Shown here: positions 1 to 11,623 of the stretch, in pieces | Numbering within the stretch: position 1 is the first letter of the stretch | How the letters are laid out: each line of letters opens with the position of its first letter | Assembly (NCBI GenBank): GCA_009746045.1 | Contig: RPFO01000248.1 | Location: 23,501 to 87,500 of the forward strand | Direction of reading: 5' to 3' | Length of the DNA: 64,000 nucleotides | Source: Mesostigma viride | Lineage: Eukaryota; Streptophyta; Mesostigmatophyceae; Mesostigmatales; Mesostigmataceae | Program-made: the position numbers and the translations under genes | Notes under the pieces: model-generated | Database searches by the model: none | Told to the model about the DNA's origin: nothing | The model's input: the letters and a program-made list of their open reading frames with translations, nothing else

Positions 1-925
1 ACAAAAATTGGGCTCATTATGAGCTCAAATGGTGACATGTGACAGCATACATGTGCAGTTTTTCGTCATTTTCCCCCTTTTCTTACATGAAACAAATATG
101 AATAGTGAACAAATGAACTCATTTCAGGCTGGATTCTTGCAAGCAGCATCTAGACCATGAAAATAGACCACCCACAAAAATTGGGCTCATTCTGAGCTCA
201 AATGGTGACATGTGACAGTGTAAATATGCAGCTTTTCGTCATTTGCACCGCGGTTTCTTACATGAAACAAATAGGAATCATGACCAAATGAACTCATATC
301 GAGCTGCCAGGATTCTTGCAAGCAACATTTAAACCATAATACTACACCACCTACAAAAATTGGGCTCATTATGAGCTCAAATGGTGACATGTGACAGTAT
401 AAATATGCAGTTTTACGCCATTTTCATCGTTTTCTTACACGAAATAAATAGGAATCATGACCAAATGAGCTCATATCGAGCTGGATTCTTGCAAGCTACA
501 TTTAAACCATAATACTAGACCACCTACAAAAATTGGGCTCATTATGAGCTCAAATGGTGACATGTGACAGTATAAATATGCAACCTTTTGTCATTTGCAC
601 CGGTTTCTTACATGAAACAAATAGGAATCATGAACCAATGAACTCATATCCAGCTGGATTCTTGCAAGCTACATTTAAACCATAATACTACACCACCTAC
701 AAAAATTGGGCTCATTATGAGCTCAAATGGTGACATGTGACAGTATGAATATGCAGTTTTACGCCATTTGCACCGGTTTCTTACATGAAACAAATAGGAA
801 TCATGACCAAATGAACTCATATCAAGCTGGATTCTTGCAAGCAACATTTAAACCATAATACTAGACCACCTACAAAAATTGGGCTCATTCGATCTGAGCT
901 CAAATGGTGACATGTGACAGTATAT
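1..925 (-). repeat. Satellite array, ~173-179 bp unit, at least 5 copies
   Basis: The core ACAAAAATTGGGCTCATTAT recurs at about 1, 174, 353, 526, 699 and 872. Each unit also carries a copy of GAGCTCAAATGGTGACATGT. The array runs off the left edge, so its full length is unknown. The same unit returns in opposite orientation at 2990-3905. Short open frames here are by-products of the repeat. Confidence 0.93.
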
Positions 926-1130
926 GAAAAGAGACAACAAACGTGGACTGAAGCATTGGCACGCTGAGCCCCGTGCATGTCTGAGACCAGTTGTCTGAAA
1001 AGAGACAACAAACGTGGCAGCATGGCACGCCGAGCCCCGTGCATGTCTGAGACCAGTTGTCTGAAAAGAGACAACAAACGTGGAAGCATGGCACGCCGAG
1101 CCCCGTGCATGTCTGAGACCAGTTGTCTGA
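924..1130. repeat. Tandem repeat, 66-71 bp unit, 3 copies
   Basis: Units start near 924, 995 and 1061. They share GAAAAGAGACAACAAACGTG followed by a GCCCCGTGCATGTCTGAGAC block. The first copy has a few extra bases. The array abuts the satellite directly. Confidence 0.9.
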
Positions 1131-1134
1131 ACTG

Positions 1135-1526
1135 AAACGTAAAAAGCGCGGATCCGCGTAAGGCGCGATGTCTACTGGCTCAGGACAGTATATATATATA
1201 TAAGTAACATTTAAACTCAGCCCAGTTTTGACGTCATTTCCAACTGAAAAAATTATTAATTAAATAATTCATTGATAAAACACGCGCTCCTATTGGGGAG
1301 TCGCAGAGCACAATAATACATGTTAAAGTGCTTTTCATCCCTGTATGTTGCACGCTGGGATCTAAAACTGAAAAATTTAAACTCACATCAATAAGGCTAG
1401 TCTGAGTCTGAGTCATCAATTATGTGGGGAGGGCGGCGCTTGTGGCGCGGGGTCGCCTTCGCTTGCTTGCTAGCCGTGCCCCGGTGTGCGACCTGCTTCG
1501 ATCCGAACGCACTCTACTATCTCCGC
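1135..1526. other. Intergenic; dispersed repeat related to 19896-19972
   Basis: No gene seen. A short (AT)n tract lies at about 1189-1201. Positions 1262-1365 contain a block (GGGGAGTCGCAGAGCACAAT, then TTAAAGTGCTTT and a CCCTGTATG box) that recurs at 19896-19972 beside LINE-tail sequence, so it is probably part of a dispersed retroelement end. Confidence 0.6.
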
Positions 1527-1817
1527 CTAACCTCGCGCAGTCGAGTCGGGTGGCAGATTGGGTAACTCTACACCTGGGCATGCGCAAAGCGCAGCTCGCA
1601 CCTCATCTAACCCTACTATTTCATCGTCCCCGTCTGTGTAGAGCACATGGACCATGTTGTGCTCCTTATTAAACGCCGTCACATGGGCATGATACCGCTT
1701 CTCCCCTGAGTTTGGGCCTGAAAATATCTTGCATACCGGGGTCCCCACCAACCATTCCGGCTCGTGCACGTCCATGACATGCGATTTGAAAAGTGCCATC
1801 GCCGTCTTCTCCGCCAT
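1527..1817 (-). CDS. Small hypothetical protein with Tudor/PWWP-like barrel
   Basis: This 96-codon frame starts at an ATG (MAEKTAMAL). Residues ~20-78 fit the pattern of a Tudor-type barrel: a VGTPVCKIF strand, a YHAHVTAFN strand, then VHVLYTDGDDEIVGLDEV. The hydrophobic-YxDGDxE-xLxEV ending is typical of Tudor-like chromatin readers. The frame is short for such a protein and lies between satellite arrays, so it may be one exon, a gene fragment, or a domain carried by a mobile element. A partner domain was not found nearby. The domain call is by eye; the function is unknown. Confidence 0.4.
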   Translation of the reverse strand: MAEKTAMALFKSHVMDVHEPEWLVGTPVCKIFSGPNSGEKRYHAHVTAFNKEHNMVHVLYTDGDDEIVGLDEVRAALCACPGVELPNLPPDSTARG

Positions 1818-1871
1818 CGCTGATTCCGTTTTCTGTGCTTATTCCGTTTTCCCACCCCTCATGTTTCGCGC

Positions 1872-2850
1872 ACATACGAAAAGGACTTGAATTTCCTTGC
1901 TAACAGGTCGGTCTCGGCAATTCATCTTGCATTCACTGGAATTCATTCATCGAAGCCCCGAGACTGCCCGTCCAGTCTGAACATACGAAAAGGACTTGAA
2001 TTTCCTTGCTAACAGGTCGGTCTCGGCAATTCATCTTGCATTCACTGGAATTCACTCATCGAAGCCCCGAGACTGCCCGTCCAGTCTGAACATACGAAAA
2101 GGACTTGAATTTCCTTGCTAACAGGTCGGTCTCGGCAATTCATCTTGCATTCACTGGAATTCACTCATCGAAGCCCCGAGACTGCCCGTCCAGTCTGAAC
2201 ATACGAAAAGGACTTGAATTTCCTTGCTAACAGGTCGGTCTCGGCAATTCATCTTGCATTCACTGGAATTCACTCATCGAAGCCCCGAGACTGCCCGTCC
2301 AGTCTGAACATACGAAAAGGACTTGAATTTCCTTGCTAACAGGTCGGTCTCGGCAATTCATCTTGCATTCACTGGAATTCACTCATCGAAGCCCCGAGAC
2401 TGCCCGTCCAGTCTGAACATACGAAAAGGACTTGAATTTCCTTGCTAACAGGTCGGTCTCGGCAATTCATCTTGCATTCACTGGAATTCACTCATCGAAG
2501 CCCCGAGACTGCCCGTCCAGTCTGAACATACGAAAAGGACTTGAATTTCCTTGCTAACAGGTCGGTCTCGGCAATTCATCTTGCATTCACTGGAATTCAC
2601 TCATCGAAGCCCCGAGACTGCCCGTCCAGTCTGAACATACGAAAAGGACTTGAATTTCCTTGCTAACAGGTCGGTCTCGGCAATTCATCTTGCATTCACT
2701 GGAATTCACTCATCGAAGCCCCGAGACTGCCCGTCCAGTCTGAACATACGAAAAGGACGAATTTCCTTGCTAACAGGTCGGTCTCGGCAATTCATCTTGC
2801 ATTCACTGGAATTCATTCATCGAAGACCCGAGACTGCCCGTCCAGTCTGA
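1872..2850. repeat. 109-bp tandem array, 9 copies
   Basis: Units start at 1872, 1981, 2090, 2199, 2308, 2417, 2526, 2635 and 2744 with exact 109-bp spacing. Copies are almost identical; the last has lost 2 bp (AAAAGGACGAATTTC). Each unit carries short inverted arms around GGTCTCGG and CCGAGACT. There are no unique spacers, so it is not a CRISPR array. Confidence 0.97.
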
Positions 2851-2989
2851 ACTTCATACTACCGTTGTACGAAATTCAGACTGCACGAACCTCGAGGATT
2901 GTCAATGAATGCCCATGAATTTCATTTGGTCGCACAAAAATGTTTTATTCAAGAGAACAGTGGCAATGGCATCAAACTGCATTGTTTTC

Positions 2990-3905
2990 CTTTCATTTGT
3001 CACCTTTTGAGCTGTAAACAGTCTATTTTGATGGTCTACATGCTGCTTACAAGTTTCCAGCCTGATCTGAGTTCATTTGTTCAATATTCATATTTGTTTC
3101 ATGTAAGATAACCGAGAAAATGACGAAAAACTGCACATGTATGCTGTCACGTGTCACCATTTGAGCTCAGAATGAGCCCAATTTTTGTGGGTGGTCTATT
3201 TTTATGGTCTAGATGCTGCCTGCAAGAATCCAGCCTGAAATGAGTTCATTTGTTCACTGTTCATATTTGTTTCATGTAAGAAAAGGGGGAAAATGACGAA
3301 AAACTGCACATGTATGCTGTCACATGTCACCATTTGAGCTCAGAATGAGCCCCATTTTTGTGGGTGGTCTATTTTCATGGTCTAGATGCTGCCTGCAAGA
3401 ACCCAGCCTGATATGAGTTCATTTGTTCACTGTTCATATTTGTTTCATGTAAGAAAAGGGGGAAAATGACGAAAAACTGCACATGTATGCTGTCACATGT
3501 CACCATTTGAGCTCAGAATGAGCCCAATTTTTGTGGGTGGTCTATTTTCATGGTCTAGATGCTGCCTGCAAGAATCCAGCCTGATATGAGTTCATTTGTT
3601 CACTATTCATATTTGTTTCATGTAAGAAAAGGGGGAAAATGACGAAAAACTGCACATGTATGCGGTCAAATGTCACCATTTGAGCTCAGAATGAGCCCAA
3701 TTTTTGTGGGTGGTCTATTTTCATGGTCTAGATGCTGCCTGCAAGAACCCAGCCTGATATGAGTTCATTTGTTCACTATTCATATTTGTTTCATGTAAGA
3801 AAAGGGGGAAAATGACGAAAAACTGCACATGTATGCTGTCACATGTCACCATTTAAGCTCAGAATGAGCCCAATTTTTGTGGGTGGTCTATTTTCATGGT
3901 CTGAA
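2990..3905 (+). repeat. Inverted partner of the left satellite, ~5 copies
   Basis: Units of ~173-175 bp carry TTGAGCTCAGAATGAGCCCA followed by TTTTTGTGGGTGGTCTA near 3180, 3354, 3527, 3703 and 3871. This is the reverse complement of the unit at 1-925. The array stops sharply at ~3905 (TTCATGGTCT then unrelated sequence). The two arrays form a large inverted structure around 926-2989. Confidence 0.93.
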
Positions 3906-6021
3906 GGCTGGATGACCCCTGCTTTATTGACAAATATAAGGATTTAATCACATGTGGAAAAATTGAGTAAAATTTATGAAATTGAGCACTGAAACACTTA
4001 TGAATCCCCTCCCACGATCTCTCAAGCTCAACCCAGCTAAGGGGAGCCTGTCATGGGGGGGGAAGATCACCATGGCTATACAAAGAGCTAGGGCATGGCT
4101 TCTCAACAGAGAGCGACTCTCTGCATAGGCAGAGCAGGGCTAAATTCTTAATGCAACATCCATGGGGGGTCCGATTATAGGCATGGCTTGGCTAAATTCT
4201 GAAGGCCTCATCCATGGGGGCCATTATTGTCTATCTACCTGGAAAAAGGCCTCAATTGAGGCCTTTTCATAAATTGGGTGTTGCATGTAATTACAATGAG
4301 CCAACAAACTTTATTCCAAATATGAGTGAAGGCCATGCATTATTATGATTGTTTCGGGGTTCCCAGCACTTAACATCAGTCATATAGCCCTAATACATAT
4401 TTAATTATGATTTAATAAAACAGGTTGTCGCTGCGACGGCACCATCAACACAACATGACCATAGATACAAGCGACCAAAAGGCGTCAGTACTCAGTTCCA
4501 TCTGCATGTAACGTGTCTTTTGGACCTTACGAGGTTCCCCCACGACATGGTAAGCATGGCATGACATGGCATGCTCCCCAAGGGACCCCTCACACACACT
4601 TGCACGGCCGGGGCTGTCGCGCAGCACTGCAGGCAGCAATAGCCTGCCATGGGTATTGCACGTAACCATGAGGAATCCAAAGCCTCTATTACAAACACGC
4701 ACAAGGATCATGCATTATAATGATAGGTGTGACCTTCCAAGCGCGTAGCTTCACTCACATAGCCCCAATATCTAGGTTGTTACGGTATATTATGACAGGG
4801 GTTTGCTGCCGCGGCAGCAGATGAACAGCACATGGCAAGATATACAAGCATGACTGGACAACATTTGCACAGCCTACTAGACCTCTTAGCTTGATTTCGG
4901 GCTTTGCAAGGGTTGCCTGAGACATGGCCAGCATGGCAGGAACTGCCATGCTTCTTATGGAAAGCAAACACGTCTATAAGGCGGGGGCCAGCCGCAGAGC
5001 ACTGCACGAAGTACTGTAACCTGCCTTACGTCACATCGGCACTAGGCGCCGATAGGCAGCTAAAAACTGACGATATCACAAGCAAATGGATGCCATATTA
5101 CCTTACTACCACCAGGACGCACTTACCTTTCACACCCCTCACACCCGGGATCACTAGGCACGCATATGCGCTGGCGCTGAACGTGGCTGCATTAGAAAAG
5201 CTGTTCAAGCTCGGCGTTTTCAAGTTGTCCGGAAGCGATGCAGCCCGCAAATCTGGCCGGACAGACGCTCCATGCGTCGTCCATTGACGTATGAAAGCGG
5301 CTGCAGCGGCCTCACCAGCGCTGTTCGCATAATGGCGCTCCCATAGCTGGGGGCGCGCGCGCGTTTATTGTCCGCATCCCAGTTTTTCCTAGCTAAAAAC
5401 ACCCCTTCCTCTAGTACCTACGGATCCACGCCAAAAGGCTCGAAAATAGCCAGTGCCCCTTTAGTCACGGCTGCCCCAACATCCCCCCCCGCCGTTCCGC
5501 TAGTCTCTTCCCAGCATATCGAAGCACCGGCCTGCTGGCAGGCGCACTATCAACGCCAATTACGCCCCAGCTGAATTTCACTAACCTGGCATTCAGCACA
5601 CAAATAACGACCCCACGAATTTAGAAATTGACTTTTGACCCATTTAGCGATCGGGCTAGCTTCACGGATAAATTATCTACCCAACGAGCTCCTTACTGGT
5701 CGAAATGATGCACGAACGTGGCCATACGGTCTATTTTACTCGAGGCCGCCATGGTCGTGCATTCGTGAAAATTCGTCGTCCGGTTGCACGAAAGTGGCCA
5801 AAATAGGTACTTTTCCACCTCACATATCTTTCAGTAACCGTCGACCCCTGTCGACCCCAACGGGTCAGGAGGCTCAGCACATATACCAGATTCGCGCCAC
5901 TGGGGCCGGACGACCCATAGGACCGGTCCTTCCCGCCAAAATTACCGTCCCCATGTGGCCTTGGTGAAAAAGGCCTCAATTGAGCCAAAAGGCCTCAATT
6001 GAGGCCTCTGGGTAAATGGAC
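3906..6021. other. No convincing gene; dispersed repeats and a palindrome
   Basis: 4011-4207 repeats at 10348-10538 and, more diverged, at 10800-10960. A perfect GGCCTCAATTGAGGCC palindrome within A/T arms lies at about 4244-4267, and the same 16-mer recurs at 5991-6006. The open frames here have no recognisable domain. Confidence 0.6.
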
Positions 6022-6627
6022 ATTATGGGCGCACATGCGCTGGGGCCGCGTGGTAGGCTAAGCCTTACTAATCTACACTACTGCTATATTTCCTAGACAG
6101 TCTGGGTTTGCTGAGGTGGCAGGGGGTGCCTGCCAGGGCTTGTGGTCGACGTGGATGACGTCCCCCCTCCAGTATACCGGTTTCCCCCCTGCGCTTTGCC
6201 GTATCTGGAGGTAGGTCGGCCATAGCTCGCGTCGCCGTTGTTGCTGGGCCAGGGTCAGGTCGTCGTCCAGCGTGAAGTGAGTCCCCGAGAGCTTCTTGCG
6301 GTTTTTAAGAAACAACAGCTTGTCCGCCATGTACTTAAAGGTGAGGAGCACGGGTGCCGGGCCAGCCTTACCCCGCGCACGGGGGAGGCGAACAGCCGAC
6401 ATGTGCAGCTCACCAGTAATGTGCATGGGGGCAAAAATGTCGCGCTTAAATGCCGTAAGAAGAGTTGTCGAGTCCTCACCTGCCGGCTGGTCGAAGTTCT
6501 TGACTATGACGTTGTGGCTGCGCTGGGTGCGGTCGGCCTCCTCGCGGAGGTCGAGGGCTTGTTGTTTAAGCTGTGCCGCGATGGTGGCGGTGGTGGAGAT
6601 GGCGTGGTGCTTGAGCAGGTCCGCTGG
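6022..6627 (-). pseudogene. LINE ORF1 fragment (L1-ORF1p-like), C-terminal half
   Basis: On the minus strand a continuous frame runs from ~6627 down to 6073. It begins in a coiled-coil-like stretch (QALDLREEADRTQRSHN), then an RRM-like core (VIVKNF...AGEDS), then a basic RLPRARGKA segment and a C-terminal domain ending in ELWPTYLQIRQ...VYWRGDVIHVD. That order matches the coiled coil, RRM and CTD of L1-type ORF1 proteins, which bind element RNA as trimers. The N-terminal third is missing and the sequence jumps directly to an ORF2 3' segment, so it is a chimeric remnant. A more complete copy lies at 16152-17412; relative to it a 4-bp insertion near 6100 changes the last residues. Confidence 0.75.
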
Positions 6628-7100
6628 ATGGAATGTATGGTGTAAGCTATCTAGGTCCTAGTTACAGGGTTGTGGGCACCACGGCCCGAATCACTATGAA
6701 TGCCATACGTGGTCACACGCGGAGCCCCCACAGACTTGGGGGTGCATGGTCTCCTTCATCACTACTTGCCATCTATCCGTGCGTACCATCTGCCTCCAGA
6801 TTACAGACAAACCAGGAGGCTGCCCGGGTGTGAGCCCGTCACGTCTAGTGTAGCACATGTCCATGCCGAGTCTATCACGAAAAGTTCACGGGTGGCGGCC
6901 CTGCCGCGCGCGGCCTGGGGCACGCCACGTGAGGACATATCGCCCAGGCTGGGTGGGCTTGGTTCCTGCTAGTCTATCTGATGTGTCTACCTGATCTGTG
7001 CGGGCCAGGTTCCCGGCTAGGCCCAGGCGCCTGTGCCTAATAATGTGGGAAACATAGGGCAAATCAGCGTACAAATCCTCATTACTAATGTGCAAACCAA
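6628..7100 (-). pseudogene. LINE ORF2 C-terminal fragment
   Basis: Minus-strand frame 6886-7095 encodes NEDLYADLPYVSHIIRHRRL then LAGNLARTDQVDTSD and QPGRYVLTW. This is the region after the RT domain of LINE ORF2 proteins (compare the copy at 60580-61757, YITSTIKQRRLQLVGHLART). Later parts are frameshifted. The fragment is almost identical to 9568-10050. Its upstream end at ~7100 runs into TTATTAATTAATTAA, the site used by the element at 7116. Confidence 0.72.
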
Positions 7101-7115
7101 TTATTAATTAATTAA

Positions 7116-9368
7116 GGGGTCCGGACACACCTGAACCCCCCCAAATTGAATACACATGTTTTGCACTCAATACCCATTCTGGCAATGCAAATTATGATGG
7201 GGGACCATAAATATGACCCTTGGGCATGCATCTGGCTACTTTTTGAGTTCAAGGCCCATCACCATCCATGTGCACGGAGCTATTTTTAGCGCGCACACCC
7301 CCTAAAAGCACGGATTGCCTAGGACAACCCCCCCACACTTGTGGACCAAACACCATATTCCAGTAAAATCCCCACCCAGACCAAGGAATGGAGCTAATTT
7401 GCAGCACCAAAATCGCACGTCTGGGCATACTTTGGCAGTTTACCAAAAAATACGTCTTTTTTGTGACTAAAAAAAAAAAATCAAATCAAATACGCATGGG
7501 TTGGGCCCAGGGAGACATAGATAACTTCCACAGGGTGGGAATATCAATGGGACCAATTTTCAGCTCATTCTGACCACGTATGTGAACAAACATCACTTTT
7601 GTATGAAAAAAAAAAATGCACGAAAATACAGTTTTATGCCAAATGGCTGCACCAATCACCCCCTTGCCCACCACCAAGTGGGGCAAACAAGGTGCCAGCA
7701 AGTTATTTATCATGCAAACTATCTTGGAATCAAAATTCAGGTCATTCTGAGCTAGACTGATGGCATAAACTAGTGTCCTCAACTGCCACCCCTCAACCCT
7801 AGTATAGACTGGCATGAGCTCAAACATAACCCTTTTCATCACCTGCCCACCACAAATCATCAGAATCCTAACATAGACGGCTGCCAATTGAGTTATACAA
7901 ACAGCCACCAAATGCAGGATCAAGCTGAGCATGAGCCTTGAGTACTAGAGAGGTCATTCATAGCATGCAGCACCACACTATGGTAGCATAGTTGGCAATC
8001 TTCATTGGTAATAACAGAAATGTTTAGAGGCCCAAGCAACGTTCAATAGCAACAGAAACATGTGGGATTAGATGGGTGACTCGTACATGCTAGCCACACC
8101 CCACACCTCACCATGGTTGTAAACCATGCTCAACAATAAGGTGCATAAACAGCATGCTCATCTACACGTGCTATGCTGACTTAGAGTAGAGGATGATGCC
8201 TCAATCAACCAGCAATAATAACACAATGTTCTAACCCTGCAGGTTCACATCACCCCGTTCAAAAACCAACCAACAAAACAGAACTGTAAGCGCAAACACG
8301 AAATACAGCAAAGCCATAAGAGAAATGGCTTGCAGCCATCCTCATAAGCATGGCTAGCATCCTTGAGAGCACATTGATTGTGAAGCATAGTGGCTGTGAT
8401 CCACAAATCTAAAGAGGACACACACGTAAGCATAGCTTACACATATACAAAGCATGGCCAGCAAGAGAAGTATAGCCACCTTGTTTCCCAGCACGTTGAG
8501 ACGCACGGTTCATATGCTCGCCAGCTTGTTGCATGCCGCCCTCGAGGCATGCCGGGGTACGTGTTGAATATGCAATATAAGCACTCTGCCATCCAAATCC
8601 TTCCATATATCATTACATTAACGTAGCAGCTTACCTTGATATTACCCAATCCTAGACAGGATTTCAGAGCTTGCCACGCATAACGTAAGCGAATCGGTTG
8701 AAAGCTGCCGGAAAACTAGAGACGTGCATGCAGCAAGCGGCGAACAAAACAACGCACCCTTCCAGGAAACCGTGCTGAAAGCTTAGAATAAAGGGATTTC
8801 TAAACGCAATAGACTTCGGGGGTAACCACTGGATAATAGACGTACAATGGCATGCTATCTTTCCTGACAAGGCGCGCAAGAAATGCCAGCCACCCATGGA
8901 CGGGTTGACAGCGCATAAAGCAGGACCTGGCGTTTTCTTTCCGAAAATGACGAGGAAAAGAAATAAAATAAAAGGTTCTTTAACATTTTCAATCTCCCCG
9001 TTAATGAACGTTGCTTTCTGCATCGCTAGGGACTAAGAACCTTTGTAATTATCGCTGTAGGCATGTATTGCTGCTTATTCGTTGCGGCAAGATTTCCGGG
9101 CCAGACCCCCTCGCAAACGCGGATGAAAAATGGCATCGATCTCGTCAATAATGCATCTTCGGCTACGCAAGATCATGATGAAACTTTGATTTGACGCATC
9201 TGCATAATTTTCTGCGGTCTTATTGCCATATTACTGCATTTATTACCTAACGCACGTCGCCATGGCCAACTTGGCGCAAGGGCTACGCGCATCGTGCACC
9301 ACAATTTCACGTGCCGGGTACCGGCGCGAATTTTTTGGCGCGAAATAATTCCGGTGTGTCCGGACCCC
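7116..9368. mobile_element. Non-autonomous TIR element with TTAA (or TTAATTAA) duplication
   Basis: The ends are perfect 16-bp inverted repeats, GGGGTCCGGACACACC at 7116-7131 and GGTGTGTCCGGACCCC at 9353-9368. The bases outside each end are TTAATTAA, so the duplication is 4 bp (piggyBac type) or 8 bp (hAT type); the repetitive target hides which. No transposase-like frame is seen in the 2,253 bp, so it would need help in trans. It sits in a TTAA-rich tract next to LINE sequence. Confidence 0.85.
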
Positions 9369-10181
9369 TTAATTAATTGATTGATTGATTAATAGACACG
9401 TGACTGCATCATGTGAGCATAACACATTTCCATCACCATTCATATTCATCATCCTGAACGACTCTAACACGCGTACAAGATCACGGCAGGCTCGAGCTAC
9501 CATCCATGGTCCGGATTCTCCCGATTTCTGGCCTGCGCTGGTTGTCTCCTTGATAAGTCCGCAGTGGGAGGGGAACATGGGATGGAATGGATGGTGTAAG
9601 CTATCTAGGTCCTAGTTACATGGGTGTGGGCACCACGGCCCGAATCACTATGAATGCCATACGTGGTCACACGCGGAGCCCCCTCAGACTTGGGGGTGCA
9701 TGGTCTCCTTCATCACTACTTGCCATCTATCCGTGCGTACCATCTGCCTCCAGATTACAGACAAACCAGGAGGCTGCCCGGGTGTGAGCCCGTCACGTCT
9801 AGTGTAGCACATGTCCATGCCGAGTCTATCACGAAATGTCCACGGGTGGCGGCCCTGCCGCGCGCGGCCTGGGGCACGCCACGTGAGGACATATCGCCCA
9901 GGCTGGGCGGGCTTGGTTCCAGCTAGTCTATCTGATGTGTCTACCTGATCTGTGCAGGCCAGGTGCCCGGCTAGGCCCAGGCGCCTGTGCCTAATAATGT
10001 GGGAAACATAGGGCAAATCAGCATACATCCACATTACTAATGTGCAAACCAAATGGGATGTAAAGGGCCTTGCGCAGCATCTTGGTGACGTTGCCGTCGA
10101 GTCGTTGCTCCAGCTCCTGCGTCAGTGTCCAGGTCTCGGCGCCGTAGGTCCGGATCGTCAGAATGACGACCTTGAAGAGGT
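9369..10181 (-). pseudogene. LINE ORF2 C-terminus and 3' tail
   Basis: Read on the minus strand, ~10181 to 10060 encodes LFKVVILTIRTYGAETWTLT, a region just after the RT core. A 122-codon frame (10052-9684) follows with YVSHIIRHRRLGLAGHL, QPGRYVLTW and GLSVIWRQM. The 3' UTR continues to about 9380 and ends in a TTAATTAATTGATTGATTGATT tract, so this family ends in a TTAA/TGAT-like simple-repeat tail. Part of the UTR (9487-9568) recurs inverted at 25098-25178. The 5' truncation point (10182) is also TTAATTAATTAATTAA. Confidence 0.75.
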
Positions 10182-10197
10182 TAATTAATTAATTAAG

Positions 10198-10548
10198 AAC
10201 ATAACTCCGTTGGGAGTGTCTGTACTAAGCACATATCCCAGAGAAAGGGCATATGGCTTTTAATACATTCTAAGCTACTTCCTGCAAGGGTGCCGGAATG
10301 TAAACAACACTTGTTGCTCTGGGTGCACCAAGGGCACCTGCACCACCACGATCTCTCAAGCTCAACCCAGCTAAGGGGAGCCTGTCATGGGGGGGGGAAG
10401 ATCACCATGGCTATACAAAGAGCTAGGGCATGGCTTCTCAACAGAGAGCGACTCTCTGCATAGGCAGAGCAGGGCTAAATTCAACATCCATGGGGGGTCC
10501 GATTATATAGGCATGGCTTGGCTAAATTCTGAAGGCCTCGATCATCCA
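10198..10548. repeat. Dispersed repeat, first of two local copies
   Basis: Begins AACATAACTCCGTTGGGAGT and continues through CATATCCCAGAGAAAGGGCA to a block (10348-10538) that also occurs at 4011-4207. A diverged second copy follows at 10664-10965. No coding content. Confidence 0.8.
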
Positions 10549-10661
10549 TTGAATTGAATTGAATTGAATTGAATTGAATTGAATTGAATTGAATTGAATT
10601 GAATTGAATTGAATTGAATTGAATTGAATTGAATTGAATTGAATTGAATTGAATTGAATTG
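10549..10661. repeat. (GAATT)n microsatellite, ~22 copies
   Basis: A pure pentanucleotide tract. It separates the two copies of the dispersed repeat. Confidence 0.97.
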
Positions 10662-10663
10662 TA

Positions 10664-10965
10664 ACATAACTCTGTTGGGAGAATATGTAGCACATATCCC
10701 AGAGAAGAGGCATATGGCTTTTAATACATTCTAAGCTACTTCCTGCAAGGGTGGGAATGTAAACGACACTTGCTCTAGGTGCCCCAGGACACCTGCATCC
10801 CCATGATCTATCAAGCTATGCCCAGCTAAGGGAGAGCCTGTCATGGGGGGGAAGATCAGCATGGCTAGACAAGAGCTAAGGCATGGCGTCCCAGCAGAGA
10901 GTGACTCCCTGCATGGGCACAGCTTAACTACATAAAGCTAGGCATCATCTGGAGTGTGGCTCATC
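10664..10965. repeat. Second copy of the AACATAACT repeat
   Basis: Matches 10198-10545 with scattered substitutions and small deletions, and ends in the GGCACAGCTT region. The two copies flank the (GAATT)n tract. Confidence 0.78.
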
Positions 10966-10989
10966 ATAGGCACACATGTACATGACTAA

Positions 10990-11619
10990 AAATGCCAGGC
11001 ATCAGCTGGTATAGTGCCTGTAGTAGGCGGGCATGTACAAGGCCACGGTCTAACTATTCTACACTGCTGCTGTATTCCCCTAGGCTGGGGCATCCGGAGT
11101 CGCTGGGGCTGCGGTGGTCGAGGGGGTCGCGTGCCAGGGCTTGTGGCCGACGTAGATGGCCGCCCCCTTCCAGTACACCGGCTGGCCCGCCTTGGTCTGC
11201 CGGAGCTGGAGGTAGGTTGGCCATAGCTCCCGACGGTCGCCGTTGTTGCTGCGCCAGGGTCAAGTCGTCGTCCACGGTGAAGGGAGTGTGCTCGAGCCAC
11301 TTGCGGCGTCTGAGAAACGAAATCTTGTCCGCTGGGCTCTCAAAGATGAGAAGAAGCGGAGGCGCCCCTGCATGCCTTATCCCGCGCGCGGGGGAGGCGG
11401 CGGGCGGTCAGCTTAATCTCACCTAGAAGGCCCATGCGATCAAGGATTTTGCTCTCAAACGCACGTGCAAGCTTCTCGGAGTTCTCACCGTCCACCATGT
11501 CGAAGTTCTTGAGTATGGCGTTGAGGCTGCGCTTGGCGAGCTCGGCCTCCTCGCGGAGGTCGAGCTTCTGTTGCCCGAGCTGTGCTGCGACGGCGGAGGT
11601 GGTGGAGGTGGCGTGCTGC
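10990..11619 (-). pseudogene. LINE ORF1, C-terminal part (split copy)
   Basis: The minus-strand frame from 11619 reads ATSTTSAVAAQLGQQKLDLR, then SLNAILKNFDMVDGENSEKL and RRLPRARDKA. This parallels the coiled coil, RRM-like and basic segments of the copy at 16152-17412. Downstream the frame breaks, but MDDDLTLAQQQRR of the C-terminal domain is still readable in another frame near 11270. The N-terminal part lies at 15073-15944. The two are separated by two transposons inserted at a TTAA inside ORF1 (GCTGC-TTAA-GCATG in the uninterrupted order). Confidence 0.75.
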
Positions 11620-11623
11620 TTAA

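Noticed and set aside
1872..2850. Regular 109-bp direct repeats that could suggest a CRISPR array
   Set aside because: There are no unique spacers between conserved repeats; whole units are near-identical, and the context is eukaryotic.
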